The translations under genes and the position numbers were made by a program. Of a DNA stretch of 64,000 bases, positions 24,412-32,775 are shown in pieces. How positions within the stretch are numbered: the first letter of the stretch is position 1; each line of letters starts with the position of its first letter. Source of the stretch: Enterobacter sp. SA187. GTDB taxonomy: Bacteria > Pseudomonadota > Gammaproteobacteria > Enterobacterales > Enterobacteriaceae. The stretch covers positions 2,356,001 through 2,420,000 of the forward strand of contig NZ_CP019113.1 of NCBI RefSeq assembly GCF_001888805.2, given 5' to 3'. The notes beneath the pieces were generated by a model that searched no databases, had not been told where the DNA came from, and was given only the letters and a program-made list of their open reading frames with translations.

Positions 24412-25827
24412 ATGAAAATTAAAACTCGCTTCGCGCCAAGCCCCACTGGCTATCTGCATGTTGGTGGTGCGCGTACCGCGCTCTATTCCTGGCTTTTTGC
24501 ACGTCATCACGACGGTGAGTTTGTGCTGCGTATTGAAGACACCGATCTTGAGCGCTCTACGCCGGAGGCTATCGAAGCCATCATGGACGGCATGAACTGG
24601 CTGAGCCTGGAGTGGGATGAAGGCCCGTATTTCCAGACTAAACGTTTCGATCGCTACAACGCGGTGATCGACGACATGTTAAAAGTTGGCACGGCGTATA
24701 AATGCTACTGCTCTAAAGAGCGCCTGGACGCGCTGCGTGAAGAACAGATGGCGAAGGGCGAAAAGCCGCGCTACGACGGCCGCTGCCGTCACGGTCATGA
24801 GCATCATGCTGACGACGAACCCTGCGTTGTGCGTTTTGCTAACCCGCAGGAAGGTTCGGTAATTTTTGACGATCAGATCCGTGGCCCGATTGAGTTCAGC
24901 AACCAGGAGCTGGACGATCTGATTATCCGCCGTACAGACGGTTCCCCGACCTATAACTTCTGTGTGGTGGTGGACGACTGGGATATGGAGATCACTCACG
25001 TGATCCGCGGCGAAGACCATATCAATAACACCCCGCGCCAGATTAACATCCTTAAAGCGCTGAATGCGCCGGTGCCGGTGTATGCGCACGTATCGATGAT
25101 CAACGGCGACGATGGCAAAAAACTATCCAAACGTCACGGCGCGGTCAGCGTCATGCAGTATCGCGACGACGGCTATCTGCCGGAAGCGCTGCTCAACTAT
25201 CTGGTGCGCCTCGGCTGGTCCAGCGGCGATCAGGAAATTTTCTCCCGTGAAGAGATGATCAAGCTGTTTTCACTCGGCGCGGTCAGCAAATCCGCCAGTG
25301 CGTTCAACACCGAAAAACTGCAGTGGCTGAACCACCATTACATCAACACCCTGCCGCCGGAATACGTCGCCACCCATCTGCAATGGCATATCGAGCAGCA
25401 GAACATCGACACCCGCAACGGTCCGCAGCTGGCGGATCTGGTGAAACTGCTGGGCGAGCGTTGCAAAACCCTGAAAGAGATGGCGGAGAGCTGCCACTAC
25501 TTCTACCAGGACTTCGAGGAGCTGGATGCGGATGCGGCGAAAAAACACCTGCGTCCGGTAGCGTGTCAACCGCTGGAAGTGGTGCGCGACAAGCTGGCGG
25601 CCATTACCGACTGGACGGCGGAAAATGTGCATCACGCTATTCAGGCTACTGCAGACGAGCTGGAAGTGGGGATGGGCAAAGTGGGGATGCCGCTGCGTGT
25701 GGCGGTGACGGGCGCAGGCCAGTCTCCGGCGCTGGACGTTACCGTGCATGCCATCGGTAAAACCCGCAGCGTTGAGCGCATCAATAAAGCGCTGGAATAT
25801 ATTGCCGCACGCGAAAGCCAGCAGTAA
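24412..25827 (+). CDS. gltX: Glutamate-tRNA ligase GltX
   Basis: This essential class I synthetase charges tRNA-Glu. The 471-residue protein has the HIGH-type motif PSPTGYLHVGG at residues 9-19 and the KMSKS-type motif KLSKRHG in the middle, with a cysteine/histidine zinc region (CYCSKERL, then CRHGHEHHADDEPC). The start MKIKTRFAPSPTG is the conserved one. It diverges from the tRNA-Val/Lys operon and ends at a strong terminator overlapping the stop of yfeD. Confidence 0.98.
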   Translation: MKIKTRFAPSPTGYLHVGGARTALYSWLFARHHDGEFVLRIEDTDLERSTPEAIEAIMDGMNWLSLEWDEGPYFQTKRFDRYNAVIDDMLKVGTAYKCYCSKERLDALREEQMAKGEKPRYDGRCRHGHEHHADDEPCVVRFANPQEGSVIFDDQIRGPIEFSNQELDDLIIRRTDGSPTYNFCVVVDDWDMEITHVIRGEDHINNTPRQINILKALNAPVPVYAHVSMINGDDGKKLSKRHGAVSVMQYRDDGYLPEALLNYLVRLGWSSGDQEIFSREEMIKLFSLGAVSKSASAFNTEKLQWLNHHYINTLPPEYVATHLQWHIEQQNIDTRNGPQLADLVKLLGERCKTLKEMAESCHYFYQDFEELDADAAKKHLRPVACQPLEVVRDKLAAITDWTAENVHHAIQATADELEVGMGKVGMPLRVAVTGAGQSPALDVTVHAIGKTRSVERINKALEYIAARESQQ

Positions 25828-25851
25828 TTCTTTCAGGTCAGCATAAAAACG

Positions 25852-25880
25852 AACGGCAGGTTTATCCTGCCGTTTTTTTA
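25852..25880. terminator. Bidirectional terminator between gltX and yfeD
   Basis: The stem AACGGCAGG/CCTGCCGTT with loop TTTAT is followed by seven Ts on the plus strand. The yfeD stop codon (25878-25880) lies in the T tract. Confidence 0.88.
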
Positions 25881-26276
25881 TTTGCCTGCGGCGTCCCTGT
25901 CATGGATGTCGAGGCGGCTCAGCATGTACTGCAATCCTTCCCTCTTCAACAGACGATCCAGTTGCGTTTCTTCGGAAGACGTCATTGTTTGTAAAACGCT
26001 GACGATCTGACGCAGTGCTGGCGATATATTGCCATAAGGGGCAGGGGCTTCAGCCAGTAAACGACCAGCTGCAAGATGACGAAATTTTGGCAGCTTCATA
26101 ATAAAAGCCCGCACCTTATTATCGATAAGGATCTGCCTTCCTCGTCCACCTTTTACGCCGGGGATCTTTTCGGTGTGCCAGCCGTATCTGCGGATCCAGC
26201 GATTCACCGTCTGTTTTGTCATGCCAACATAATCAGCCAGCTCTTCAGTGGTTAATCTATCAGGTATTTTCATCAT
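25878..26276 (-). CDS. yfeD: HTH (DUF1323) protein YfeD
   Basis: This is a 132-residue putative DNA-binding protein of the DUF1323 family, paralogous to the adjacent yfeC. The N-terminal half holds a helix-turn-helix (LTTEELADYVGMTKQTVNRWIRRYGW) followed by the family motif KIPGVKGGRGRQILID. The C-terminal half is helical and ends with the shared REGLQYMLSRLDI pattern. It starts one base after the yfeC stop (TAACATG), so translation is probably coupled; an alternative ATG lies one codon later. Its regulatory target is unknown. Confidence 0.88.
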   Translation of the reverse strand: MMKIPDRLTTEELADYVGMTKQTVNRWIRRYGWHTEKIPGVKGGRGRQILIDNKVRAFIMKLPKFRHLAAGRLLAEAPAPYGNISPALRQIVSVLQTMTSSEETQLDRLLKREGLQYMLSRLDIHDRDAAGK

Positions 26277-26277
26277 G

Positions 26278-26640
26278 TTAGTTCTGGTCGCGCAGACCGA
26301 GCCGTTGTAATAAGCCGCTGATGCCCTCGCGTAGCAGCAAGGAAGTCAGCTGTTTTTGTTCTGCCGGGGTCATTTCCTTCGCCAGCGTCATTAAAAGCGC
26401 TTCCAGCGAGGGCTCAAGGCCGTACGCCTCGTCACCGGTACTGTCATCGATCGCGCGGCGCGCATTGCGTATAAATTCGCGCACCTGCTCATTGATATGC
26501 ACCAGACGGGCTTTTCCACCCTGAACGCCTGGTTTTGGCGAGGTAACCCAGCCTTCTTTACGCACCCATTTATTGATGGTCTGGCGACTGTATCCCGTGA
26601 GCCTGGCGAGCTCATCCGGCGTCATCCGTTCCTTGATCAT
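26278..26640 (-). CDS. yfeC: HTH (DUF1323) protein YfeC
   Basis: This 120-residue protein is a putative DNA-binding regulator of the DUF1323 family. The helix-turn-helix MTPDELARLTGYSRQTINKWV is followed by PGVQGGKARLVHINEQV and a C-terminal ATPEQ-type helical domain (EMTPAEQKQLTSLLLREG). AGGAA precedes the ATG by about six bases. With yfeD it forms a two-gene operon of paralogues opposite the tRNA-Ala promoter, as in E. coli. No target is known to me. Confidence 0.9.
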   Translation of the reverse strand: MIKERMTPDELARLTGYSRQTINKWVRKEGWVTSPKPGVQGGKARLVHINEQVREFIRNARRAIDDSTGDEAYGLEPSLEALLMTLAKEMTPAEQKQLTSLLLREGISGLLQRLGLRDQN

Positions 26641-26796
26641 GCAATTTCCTGACGAGATGTGGGGGTTAGTGGTTCATCTTATAGCACCCTTTAACAGGAA
26701 AGTGTGACGGGTTTAACTAACGTCTGCGAGCAGGCTCGCAATGTCATTCATTTGACTGCTTTTTCAGCGATTGAGCGGCGCTTTCTGATTTTGCCG

Positions 26797-26825
26797 TTGA
26801 CACCTCGCGGCGGAATTCATATTAT
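26797..26825 (+). promoter_or_regulatory. Sigma-70 promoter of the tRNA-Ala pair
   Basis: A perfect -35 TTGACA (26797-26802) and -10 TATTAT (26820-26825) are 17 bases apart and are followed by the GC-rich discriminator GCCGCCCGTC. This is the pattern of strong, growth-rate-controlled stable RNA promoters. It lies 33 bases before the first tRNA-Ala. Confidence 0.88.
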
Positions 26826-26857
26826 GCCGCCCGTCAACACGACACGCTTTACGCATT

Positions 26858-26933
<76 letters not shown>

Positions 26934-26973
26934 AATTCTGATCCCAACAGATTTGGTGCGTAAATAACATTGT

Positions 26974-27049
<76 letters not shown>

Positions 27050-27057
27050 AAATTTGA

Positions 27058-27084
27058 ACCCTCGCCTGTGGCGGGGGTTTTTTT
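27058..27084 (+). terminator. Terminator of the tRNA-Ala operon
   Basis: An eight-base-pair stem CCCTCGCC/GGCGGGGG (one G-T pair) with a TGT loop is followed by seven Ts. Confidence 0.85.
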
Positions 27085-27270
27085 ATGTCTGTTGCAAATA
27101 CCGCTTCCTGTTATGTCAGTTTTCTTCTGTTTATCCTGGATAATTCCTGTAAACCTCTGTTTATTGTATTGCCGCGCTAATATCCCGCGCTTAGCTTGCC
27201 TGATATTGAGAATGAACTTATTATTCCGGCTCGGATTAACGCGGTTGGTGAGATTAAATCAGTAAACATA

Positions 27271-29454
27271 ATGAAAATTAATATTTATAAACACGCAACA
27301 CTATTTATACTTGCATTCATTATTTGTCTCGCAGCCGTTACAACTTCCCGAATTCTTTCACCAACAGCGCTGGTCCAGGCGGGGGATGCTTTTCTGGCCT
27401 GGTTACCCTTGAGCGCGATGCTGTCCATTATTCTGCTCTTTGGTCGACGAAGTATATTGCCGATCGTCGTGGCCTTCGCGTTAATAAATCACTGGCTGAT
27501 GGATCTCTCCTTACGTGAGGCCGTGTTACTGCTCTTTTGCCAGATCGCGCCGGTACTGCTGGCCTGCGCCCTTGTGCGATGGCGGCTGGGCAGCCGCTGG
27601 CGTTACGCCTTTCCGGATAAATACATGGGTGTCCGGATATTCTGGTTAGGATTTTTCGCGCCCGCCGGTATTAAACTCTCAATGTATTTAGCGAATGAAT
27701 GGTTCGATTATCCGGTTTCCCTTTCCAACTTCTCGGATCCCACGTCGGTTATTTATAATATTATTGATTTGCAGAGTCTTATCTGCGCCGTGCTAATTTT
27801 CACCCCCTTGTTTTATTATCCGCTACGCATGCTGGTGAACCCGCACTATGCCCGTACTTTCTGGCGTCGCAGTATTATTCCGATTTTTTCTTTGCGTAAA
27901 CGTATTTTTACTGTTAGCTGGTTGTTGGCTTTAAGTTTTATTCTGATCGTTCTTTGTAGTCCCATCGAAGCGAAATATATCGCCGGTTACCTGGTGCCAA
28001 TCGTATTCATCCTGTTTATGGTCGCCGTGCGGGAATTCACGCCGCCGCTGATCGCGTTAAGCTGGGGGATCGCCGCGTGGTTCCTGGTGGCCTACAATCG
28101 CAATTTTCTGCATGGCGTCGGCACAGACTATTCGCTGGCTTTTGTGCTGTCGGTGCTCATCGCGGTGACAATCTGTATTCTCTATACGGCGCATATTTAT
28201 CACCGTAGCGAGTGGCTCAGGCGGGTATGGAAATCTCAGGCGCTTACCGACCCGCTGACCGGCCTGCCCAATCTGCGTGCCCTGGAGCAGCATCTGGAAC
28301 AGCATCCCCACGTGGTCGTGTGCTGTCTGCATTTGCAAAACCTGGAATTTTTAAGCCGTCACTACGGCATGATGATGCGCGTGCACTGTAAGCGCAGCAT
28401 TGCCCGCGACCTGCAACCGCTGATGCTGGCGCATGAGAAGCTGTTCCGCCTGCCGGGAAGCGAGTTATTACTGGTGCTGGATGGGCAGGAGCCAGAAGCG
28501 CGTTTGCAGCATATGGTGGATTATCTCAACAGCCGGAAAATCTTCTGGCACAACACGCCGATTGAGATTGAATTTGGCGCGTCCTGGGGCGTTATCGAAG
28601 GCGCGGGCGAAAACCTGCACCATACGCTGGGACAGCTTAGCTGGCTTTCCGGTCAGGCCAGCACGACACAGCGCGTACTGGCGCTGACGCAAAGTATCGA
28701 CAGAGTCACCGACCAGACTACCGGGCAGGTGCTGATGTTGAACAGCGTAAAGCGCGCGCTGGAAGAGGGGGGACTGGTGCTCTACGCCCAGCCGGTCCGG
28801 AGGGCGGATGGCAGCGGCTACCACGAGATTTTAACCCGTCTGCAATGCGACGGCGAAATCGTTACCCCGGATCGTTTTATCCCGGTGATCAGCCGTTTTA
28901 ATCTCAGTCCGCGCTTTGACATGCTGGTGGTCGAAACCCTGTTGCGCTGGCTACGGGCGCATCCGGTCCCCTGCGACGGGGCGCGTTTTTCCGTCAACCT
29001 GATGCCCATGACGCTGATGCAAAAGGCGTCGGCGACAGAACTTATCGCGCTCTTTACGCGTTACGGCGTGTCGCCACAGTGCGTGATTATCGAGATCACT
29101 GAAGAGCAGGCCTTTTCCCATGCCGAAGCCACTTTGCATAACATTCAGCAACTGCGTGATTTCGGCTTTAAAATCGCCATTGATGATTTTGGAACCGGCT
29201 ACGCCAATTTTGAGCGCTTAAAACGTCTGCATGCGGATATTATTAAAATTGACGGCACCTTCGTAAAAGACATCGAGCGTGACCCGTTAGATGCGATGAT
29301 CGTGCAGGCGATTTGCACGCTGGCGAAAGCGAAATCGCTGACGGTGGTGGCAGAATTTGTGGAAACGCAGGCGCAGCGTGAGCTGCTGCTGGAGCTGGGC
29401 GTGGAATATTTGCAGGGATATTTACTGGGTAAACCGCAGCCTTTAGGCGACTAA
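27271..29454 (+). CDS. pdeA: Cyclic-di-GMP phosphodiesterase PdeA (YfeA-like), membrane sensor with degenerate GGDEF and intact EAL
   Basis: This 727-residue inner-membrane signalling protein hydrolyses c-di-GMP. Residues 1-310 contain about eight to ten hydrophobic spans (MASE1-like sensor). Residues 320-480 form a GGDEF-type domain whose signature is replaced by LPGSELLLVL, so cyclase activity is unlikely. Residues 500-725 form the EAL domain, with E519 in HEILTR, SVNLMP, IEITEEQ, DDFGTG (638-643), KIDGTFVK and VVAEFVET, so the catalytic set looks complete. The ATG at 27271 gives MKINIYKHATLF; a TTG at 27196 could add 25 residues but no good ribosome site supports it. Position after alaWX matches E. 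coli pdeA. Confidence 0.87.
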   Translation: MKINIYKHATLFILAFIICLAAVTTSRILSPTALVQAGDAFLAWLPLSAMLSIILLFGRRSILPIVVAFALINHWLMDLSLREAVLLLFCQIAPVLLACALVRWRLGSRWRYAFPDKYMGVRIFWLGFFAPAGIKLSMYLANEWFDYPVSLSNFSDPTSVIYNIIDLQSLICAVLIFTPLFYYPLRMLVNPHYARTFWRRSIIPIFSLRKRIFTVSWLLALSFILIVLCSPIEAKYIAGYLVPIVFILFMVAVREFTPPLIALSWGIAAWFLVAYNRNFLHGVGTDYSLAFVLSVLIAVTICILYTAHIYHRSEWLRRVWKSQALTDPLTGLPNLRALEQHLEQHPHVVVCCLHLQNLEFLSRHYGMMMRVHCKRSIARDLQPLMLAHEKLFRLPGSELLLVLDGQEPEARLQHMVDYLNSRKIFWHNTPIEIEFGASWGVIEGAGENLHHTLGQLSWLSGQASTTQRVLALTQSIDRVTDQTTGQVLMLNSVKRALEEGGLVLYAQPVRRADGSGYHEILTRLQCDGEIVTPDRFIPVISRFNLSPRFDMLVVETLLRWLRAHPVPCDGARFSVNLMPMTLMQKASATELIALFTRYGVSPQCVIIEITEEQAFSHAEATLHNIQQLRDFGFKIAIDDFGTGYANFERLKRLHADIIKIDGTFVKDIERDPLDAMIVQAICTLAKAKSLTVVAEFVETQAQRELLLELGVEYLQGYLLGKPQPLGD

Positions 29455-29455
29455 A

Positions 29456-29484
29456 TAAAAAAACCGGGACAAGCCCGGTTTTTA
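29456..29484. terminator. Bidirectional terminator between pdeA and nupC
   Basis: The stem AAACCGGG/CCCGGTTT with loop ACAAG has As before it and TTTTTATT after it, serving both convergent genes. Confidence 0.87.
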
Positions 29485-29498
29485 TTAACACCGCAGAA

Positions 29499-30686
29499 TT
29501 ACAGTACCAGCGCGGCGATTGATGCAGACAGGATACTCACCAGCGTCGAGCCGTAGACCAGTTTCAGGCCAAAGCGAGAGACCACGTTACCCTGTTCTTC
29601 ATTCAGACCTTTAATCGCACCGGCAATGATACCGATGGACGAGAAGTTTGCGAAGGAAACGAGGAACACAGACAGAATGCCTTCTGCGCGCGGGGAGAGG
29701 GTGCCGGCAATTTTTTGCAGATCCATCATCGCCACGAATTCGTTAGATACCAGCTTGGTGGCCATAATACTGCCCACCTGCAGGGCTTCATGAGATGGCA
29801 CACCCATCACCCAGGCGACCGGGTAGAAGATGTAGCCCAGAATGCCCTGGAAAGATATACCAAACACGGTCGCAAACAGAGCGTTCAGCGCAGAGATCAG
29901 CGCGATAAAACCAATCAGCATCGCCGCCACGATAATCGCCACTTTGAAGCCCGCCAGAATGTACTCACCCAGCATTTCAAAGAAGCTCTGGCCTTCGTGC
30001 AGGTTGGCCATTTGCAGATTTTCTTCGCTCTCATCAACACGGTACGGGTTGATAAGCGACAGCACGATAAAGGTGCTGAACATGTTCAGAACCAGCGCGG
30101 CGACAACGTATTTCGGTTGCAGCATGGTCATATACGCGCCCACGATGGACATGGACACGGTAGACATCGCCGTGGCCGCCATGGTGTACATGCGGTTACG
30201 GGACATATTGCCGAGGATGTCTTTGTAGGCGATGAAGTTTTCTGACTGCCCCAGAATCAGCGAGCTGACGGCGTTAAAGGATTCCAGTTTGCCCATACCG
30301 TTGACTTTTGACAGCACGGTACCAATGGCACGGATCACAATCGGCAGCACACGAATGTGTTGCAGGATACCGATCAGCGCAGAAATGAAGACGATAGGGC
30401 ACAGCACTTTCAGGAAGAAGAATGCCAGGCCTTCATCATTCATTTTGCCGAAGACGAAGTTTGTCCCTTCATTGGCGAATCCGAGCAGTTTTTCAAACAT
30501 TTCGGAGAAGCCTCTTACAAAGCCCAGACCGACATCGGAGTTCAGGAAGAACCAGGCCAGTAAAACTTCAATAACAAGAAGTTGAATAACAAAGCGAATG
30601 CGAATTTTTTTGCGGTCGCTGCTTAACAACAAGGCAAGCAAGGCCACAACGGCAAGCGCCAGAACAAAGTGAAGAACGCGGGACAT
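29499..30686 (-). CDS. nupC: Nucleoside:proton symporter NupC
   Basis: This inner-membrane transporter of the CNT family takes up pyrimidine nucleosides and adenosine with protons. The 395-residue protein carries the family signatures GLAFFFLKVLCPIVFISALIGIL, SLILGQSENFIAYKD and FVSFANFSSIGIIAG. It is five residues shorter than the 400 I recall for E. coli, the difference falling in the loop read here as ALFATVFGISFQG. The first half is otherwise nearly unchanged. The gene is divergent from mntH with a 349-base gap holding CRP-like sites, in line with known CRP/CytR control. Confidence 0.95.
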   Translation of the reverse strand: MSRVLHFVLALAVVALLALLLSSDRKKIRIRFVIQLLVIEVLLAWFFLNSDVGLGFVRGFSEMFEKLLGFANEGTNFVFGKMNDEGLAFFFLKVLCPIVFISALIGILQHIRVLPIVIRAIGTVLSKVNGMGKLESFNAVSSLILGQSENFIAYKDILGNMSRNRMYTMAATAMSTVSMSIVGAYMTMLQPKYVVAALVLNMFSTFIVLSLINPYRVDESEENLQMANLHEGQSFFEMLGEYILAGFKVAIIVAAMLIGFIALISALNALFATVFGISFQGILGYIFYPVAWVMGVPSHEALQVGSIMATKLVSNEFVAMMDLQKIAGTLSPRAEGILSVFLVSFANFSSIGIIAGAIKGLNEEQGNVVSRFGLKLVYGSTLVSILSASIAALVL

Positions 30687-30781
30687 ATTTGCTCCAAATA
30701 TGAGGCAGGTTTAATTTCCGTGCACATTCTATGCAACAAGCGTAAAGAAAACGAGATCAAAAACACACTATAGTAACTACC

Positions 30782-30816
30782 TGTGACGAATCTCAAAAAT
30801 AGTGATCAAACATACA
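30782..30816 (-). promoter_or_regulatory. CRP-like sites upstream of nupC
   Basis: TGTGACGAATCTCAAA (30782-30797) matches the CRP TGTGA-N6-TCACA pattern with two mismatches. A second half site, read on the minus strand as TGTATGTTTGATCACT, lies at 30801-30816. The two are centred about 19 bases apart, a spacing that would suit a CytR between CRP dimers as known for nupC. The rest of 30687-31035 holds the mntH operators and a 26-codon frame at 30880 without a ribosome site. Confidence 0.5.
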
Positions 30817-30977
30817 TTTCTGTTATGTTACGTAAAGATGAGAAAAGGCTAATATTGCTGCTAAGCTTTTAACAAATTGATGAGGCAAATGTTAAGAGCG
30901 CCTTTCCACCTGCACATTCCTTCCGGCTATCGCTCCGGGCTATCAGAACAATCAGTTTAACCAAATCAGGTGATCTT

Positions 30978-30996
30978 GATAATCATTCTCATTTTG
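30978..30996 (+). promoter_or_regulatory. Fur box of mntH
   Basis: GATAATCATTCTCATTTTG matches 14 of 19 positions of the Fur consensus. It lies about 40 bases upstream of the mntH ATG, next to the MntR site, giving iron as well as manganese repression. Confidence 0.72.
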
Positions 30997-31005
30997 TTAG
31001 CATGA

Positions 31006-31025
31006 AACATAGCAAAGGCTATATC
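31006..31025 (+). promoter_or_regulatory. MntR operator of mntH
   Basis: AACATAGCAAAGGCTATATC is an imperfect palindrome (ATAGC/GCTAT arms) matching the enterobacterial MntR box AACATAGC-N4-GCTATGTT except at the right end. It is 10 bases upstream of the mntH start codon. Confidence 0.75.
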
Positions 31026-31035
31026 AGGGGCATAA

Positions 31036-32274
31036 ATGAACGACAGTCGCGTTGAGAGTAACAGTGGTCGTGCGGCGCGCAAGCTTAGGTTCGCATTAAT
31101 GGGACCTGCGTTCGTTGCCGCTATCGGTTATATCGATCCAGGCAACTTTGCCACCAATATTCAGGCGGGAGCCAGTTTTGGCTACCAGCTGCTGTGGGTA
31201 GTGGTCTGGGCGAACCTGATGGCGATGCTCATTCAGATCCTGTCTGCCAAACTGGGCATTGCCACCGGTAAAAACCTGGCCGAACAGATCCGCGACCACT
31301 ATCCGCGTCCGCTGGTGTGGTTTTACTGGGTGCAGGCGGAGATCATCGCCATGGCGACAGATCTGGCGGAATTTATCGGCGCGGCCATCGGCTTTAAATT
31401 ACTGCTCGGCGTATCGCTGCTGCAGGGCGCGGTGCTGACGGGTATCGCCACTTTTCTGATCCTGATGCTGCAAAAACGCGGCCAAAAACCGCTGGAAAAA
31501 GTGATCGGCGGCCTGCTGCTGTTTGTGGCGGCGGCCTATATCGTCGAGCTGTTTTTCTCGCAACCAAAACTGGCGGCGTTAGGTAAAGGGATGCTGATCC
31601 CCAGTCTGCCGACTACCGAGGCTGTGTTTCTCGCGGCGGGCGTGCTGGGCGCGACCATTATGCCGCACGTGATCTATTTGCACTCCTCGTTGACGCAGCA
31701 TCTGCATGGCGGATCGCGCAAAGAGCGCTATTCGGCCACCAAATGGGATGTGGCGATCGCCATGACCATCGCCGGTTTTGTTAATCTGGCGATGATGGCG
31801 ACCGCGGCGGCAGCGTTCCATTTCAGCGGTCACACCGGCGTGGCCGATCTCGATGAAGCCTATCTGACGCTGGAGCCGCTTCTGAGCCACGCGGCGGCCA
31901 CCATTTTTGGCCTTAGCCTTGTGGCGGCAGGGCTGTCATCCACCGTCGTCGGCACGCTGGCGGGACAGGTAGTGATGCAGGGCTTTATCCGCTTCCATAT
32001 TCCGTTATGGGTGCGCCGTACCGTGACTATGCTGCCGTCGTTTATTGTGATTTTGATGGGGCTGGATCCGACGCGCATTCTGGTGATGAGCCAGGTGTTG
32101 TTAAGCTTCGGTATTGCGCTGGCGCTGGTGCCGCTGCTGGTCTTTACCAGCGACAGCAAACTGATGGGCGAGCTGGTCAACACGCCGCTGGTAAAACGCA
32201 TTGGCTGGCTGATCGTGTTGCTGGTGGTGGTGCTGAATATGTGGCTGCTGGTGGGAACAGTAACAGGTCTTTAA
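31036..32274 (+). CDS. mntH: Manganese/divalent metal:proton symporter MntH (NRAMP)
   Basis: This inner-membrane NRAMP transporter imports Mn2+ (and Fe2+) with protons. It has 412 residues, as in E. coli, and 11 hydrophobic segments. The metal-site motifs are intact: GYIDPGNFATN in helix 1 and ATIMPHVIYLHSS in helix 6, with the transport signature between helices 8 and 9 (GLSSTVVGTLAGQVVMQGF). The start MNDSRVESNSGRAARKLR follows GGGG four to eight bases upstream. Fur and MntR boxes lie immediately upstream, and a strong terminator follows. Confidence 0.97.
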   Translation: MNDSRVESNSGRAARKLRFALMGPAFVAAIGYIDPGNFATNIQAGASFGYQLLWVVVWANLMAMLIQILSAKLGIATGKNLAEQIRDHYPRPLVWFYWVQAEIIAMATDLAEFIGAAIGFKLLLGVSLLQGAVLTGIATFLILMLQKRGQKPLEKVIGGLLLFVAAAYIVELFFSQPKLAALGKGMLIPSLPTTEAVFLAAGVLGATIMPHVIYLHSSLTQHLHGGSRKERYSATKWDVAIAMTIAGFVNLAMMATAAAAFHFSGHTGVADLDEAYLTLEPLLSHAAATIFGLSLVAAGLSSTVVGTLAGQVVMQGFIRFHIPLWVRRTVTMLPSFIVILMGLDPTRILVMSQVLLSFGIALALVPLLVFTSDSKLMGELVNTPLVKRIGWLIVLLVVVLNMWLLVGTVTGL

Positions 32275-32283
32275 TTCGTGATT

Positions 32284-32312
32284 AAAAAGCCCGGCAATGC
32301 CGGGCTTTTTTT
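32284..32312. terminator. Bidirectional terminator between mntH and ypeC
   Basis: The stem AAGCCCGGC/GCCGGGCTT with loop AAT is flanked by As and seven Ts, serving the convergent mntH and ypeC. Confidence 0.9.
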
Positions 32313-32315
32313 GTA

Positions 32316-32651
32316 TTAATGATGATGGCCATGACCATGCCCGTGACGACCGCGTCCACCGTGGTCATCGCGATCGCGCCAGCCTTCACGATAGCCGCGC
32401 TCGTAGGCTTTACGTTTGTCCCAGCCGCGGTGATAGCCGCGATCGTGTGGACGCCAGCGGTTTTCACGCCATTGATAGTGATGATGCCAGTAATCACGGT
32501 CGCGCCAGCGGCCGCCGTCCCAGTAGTTACCGTAATTATCACGATCGCCAATTTGTAATTTTATTGAGGGCAGCAGGGTGATTTCGCCGGCATTTGCCAC
32601 CAGCGGGGCAGAAGCCATTAAAACAGCTGCCAGTATCAGTGACCTGAACAT
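32316..32651 (-). CDS. ypeC: DUF2502 periplasmic protein YpeC
   Basis: This is a 111-residue exported protein of unknown function (DUF2502). A signal peptide spans residues 1-21 (MFRSLILAAVLMASAPLVANA), followed by EITLLPSIKLQIGDRDNYGNYWDGG and an Arg/Asp/His-rich tail ending in GHGHGHHH that could bind metal. AAGGAG precedes the ATG at 32651; a start at 32666 would add five residues before the ribosome site. It is the convergent neighbour of mntH as in E. coli, though the E. coli gene yfeO is absent here. Confidence 0.92.
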   Translation of the reverse strand: MFRSLILAAVLMASAPLVANAGEITLLPSIKLQIGDRDNYGNYWDGGRWRDRDYWHHHYQWRENRWRPHDRGYHRGWDKRKAYERGYREGWRDRDDHGGRGRHGHGHGHHH

Positions 32652-32701
32652 ACTTATCTCCTTCACGATCGGGGCCGAAACGGCCTGTTAATGCAATATT
32701 A

Positions 32702-32719
32702 CGGGGCTGTAAAGCCCCG
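32702..32719. other. Hairpin between ypeC and the aldo/keto reductase
   Basis: CGGGGCT-GTAA-AGCCCCG forms a perfect stem-loop downstream of the aldo/keto reductase gene on the minus strand. It lacks a clear T tract on either side, so it may be a weak terminator or an mRNA-stabilising end. Confidence 0.45.
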
Positions 32720-32775
32720 GTGCATTGGTTTAACTCTTAAATCATGAAGGGCAGCATTATTTGCTAAAAGTGCTG

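Noticed and set aside
23482..24446. Reading frames across the tRNA-Val/Lys operon, including one of 143 codons
   Set aside because: They translate tRNA genes, terminators and repeats; the repeated peptide stretches follow from the duplicated DNA.
30880..30960. 26-codon frame between nupC and mntH
   Set aside because: No ribosome site and no conserved counterpart known to me.
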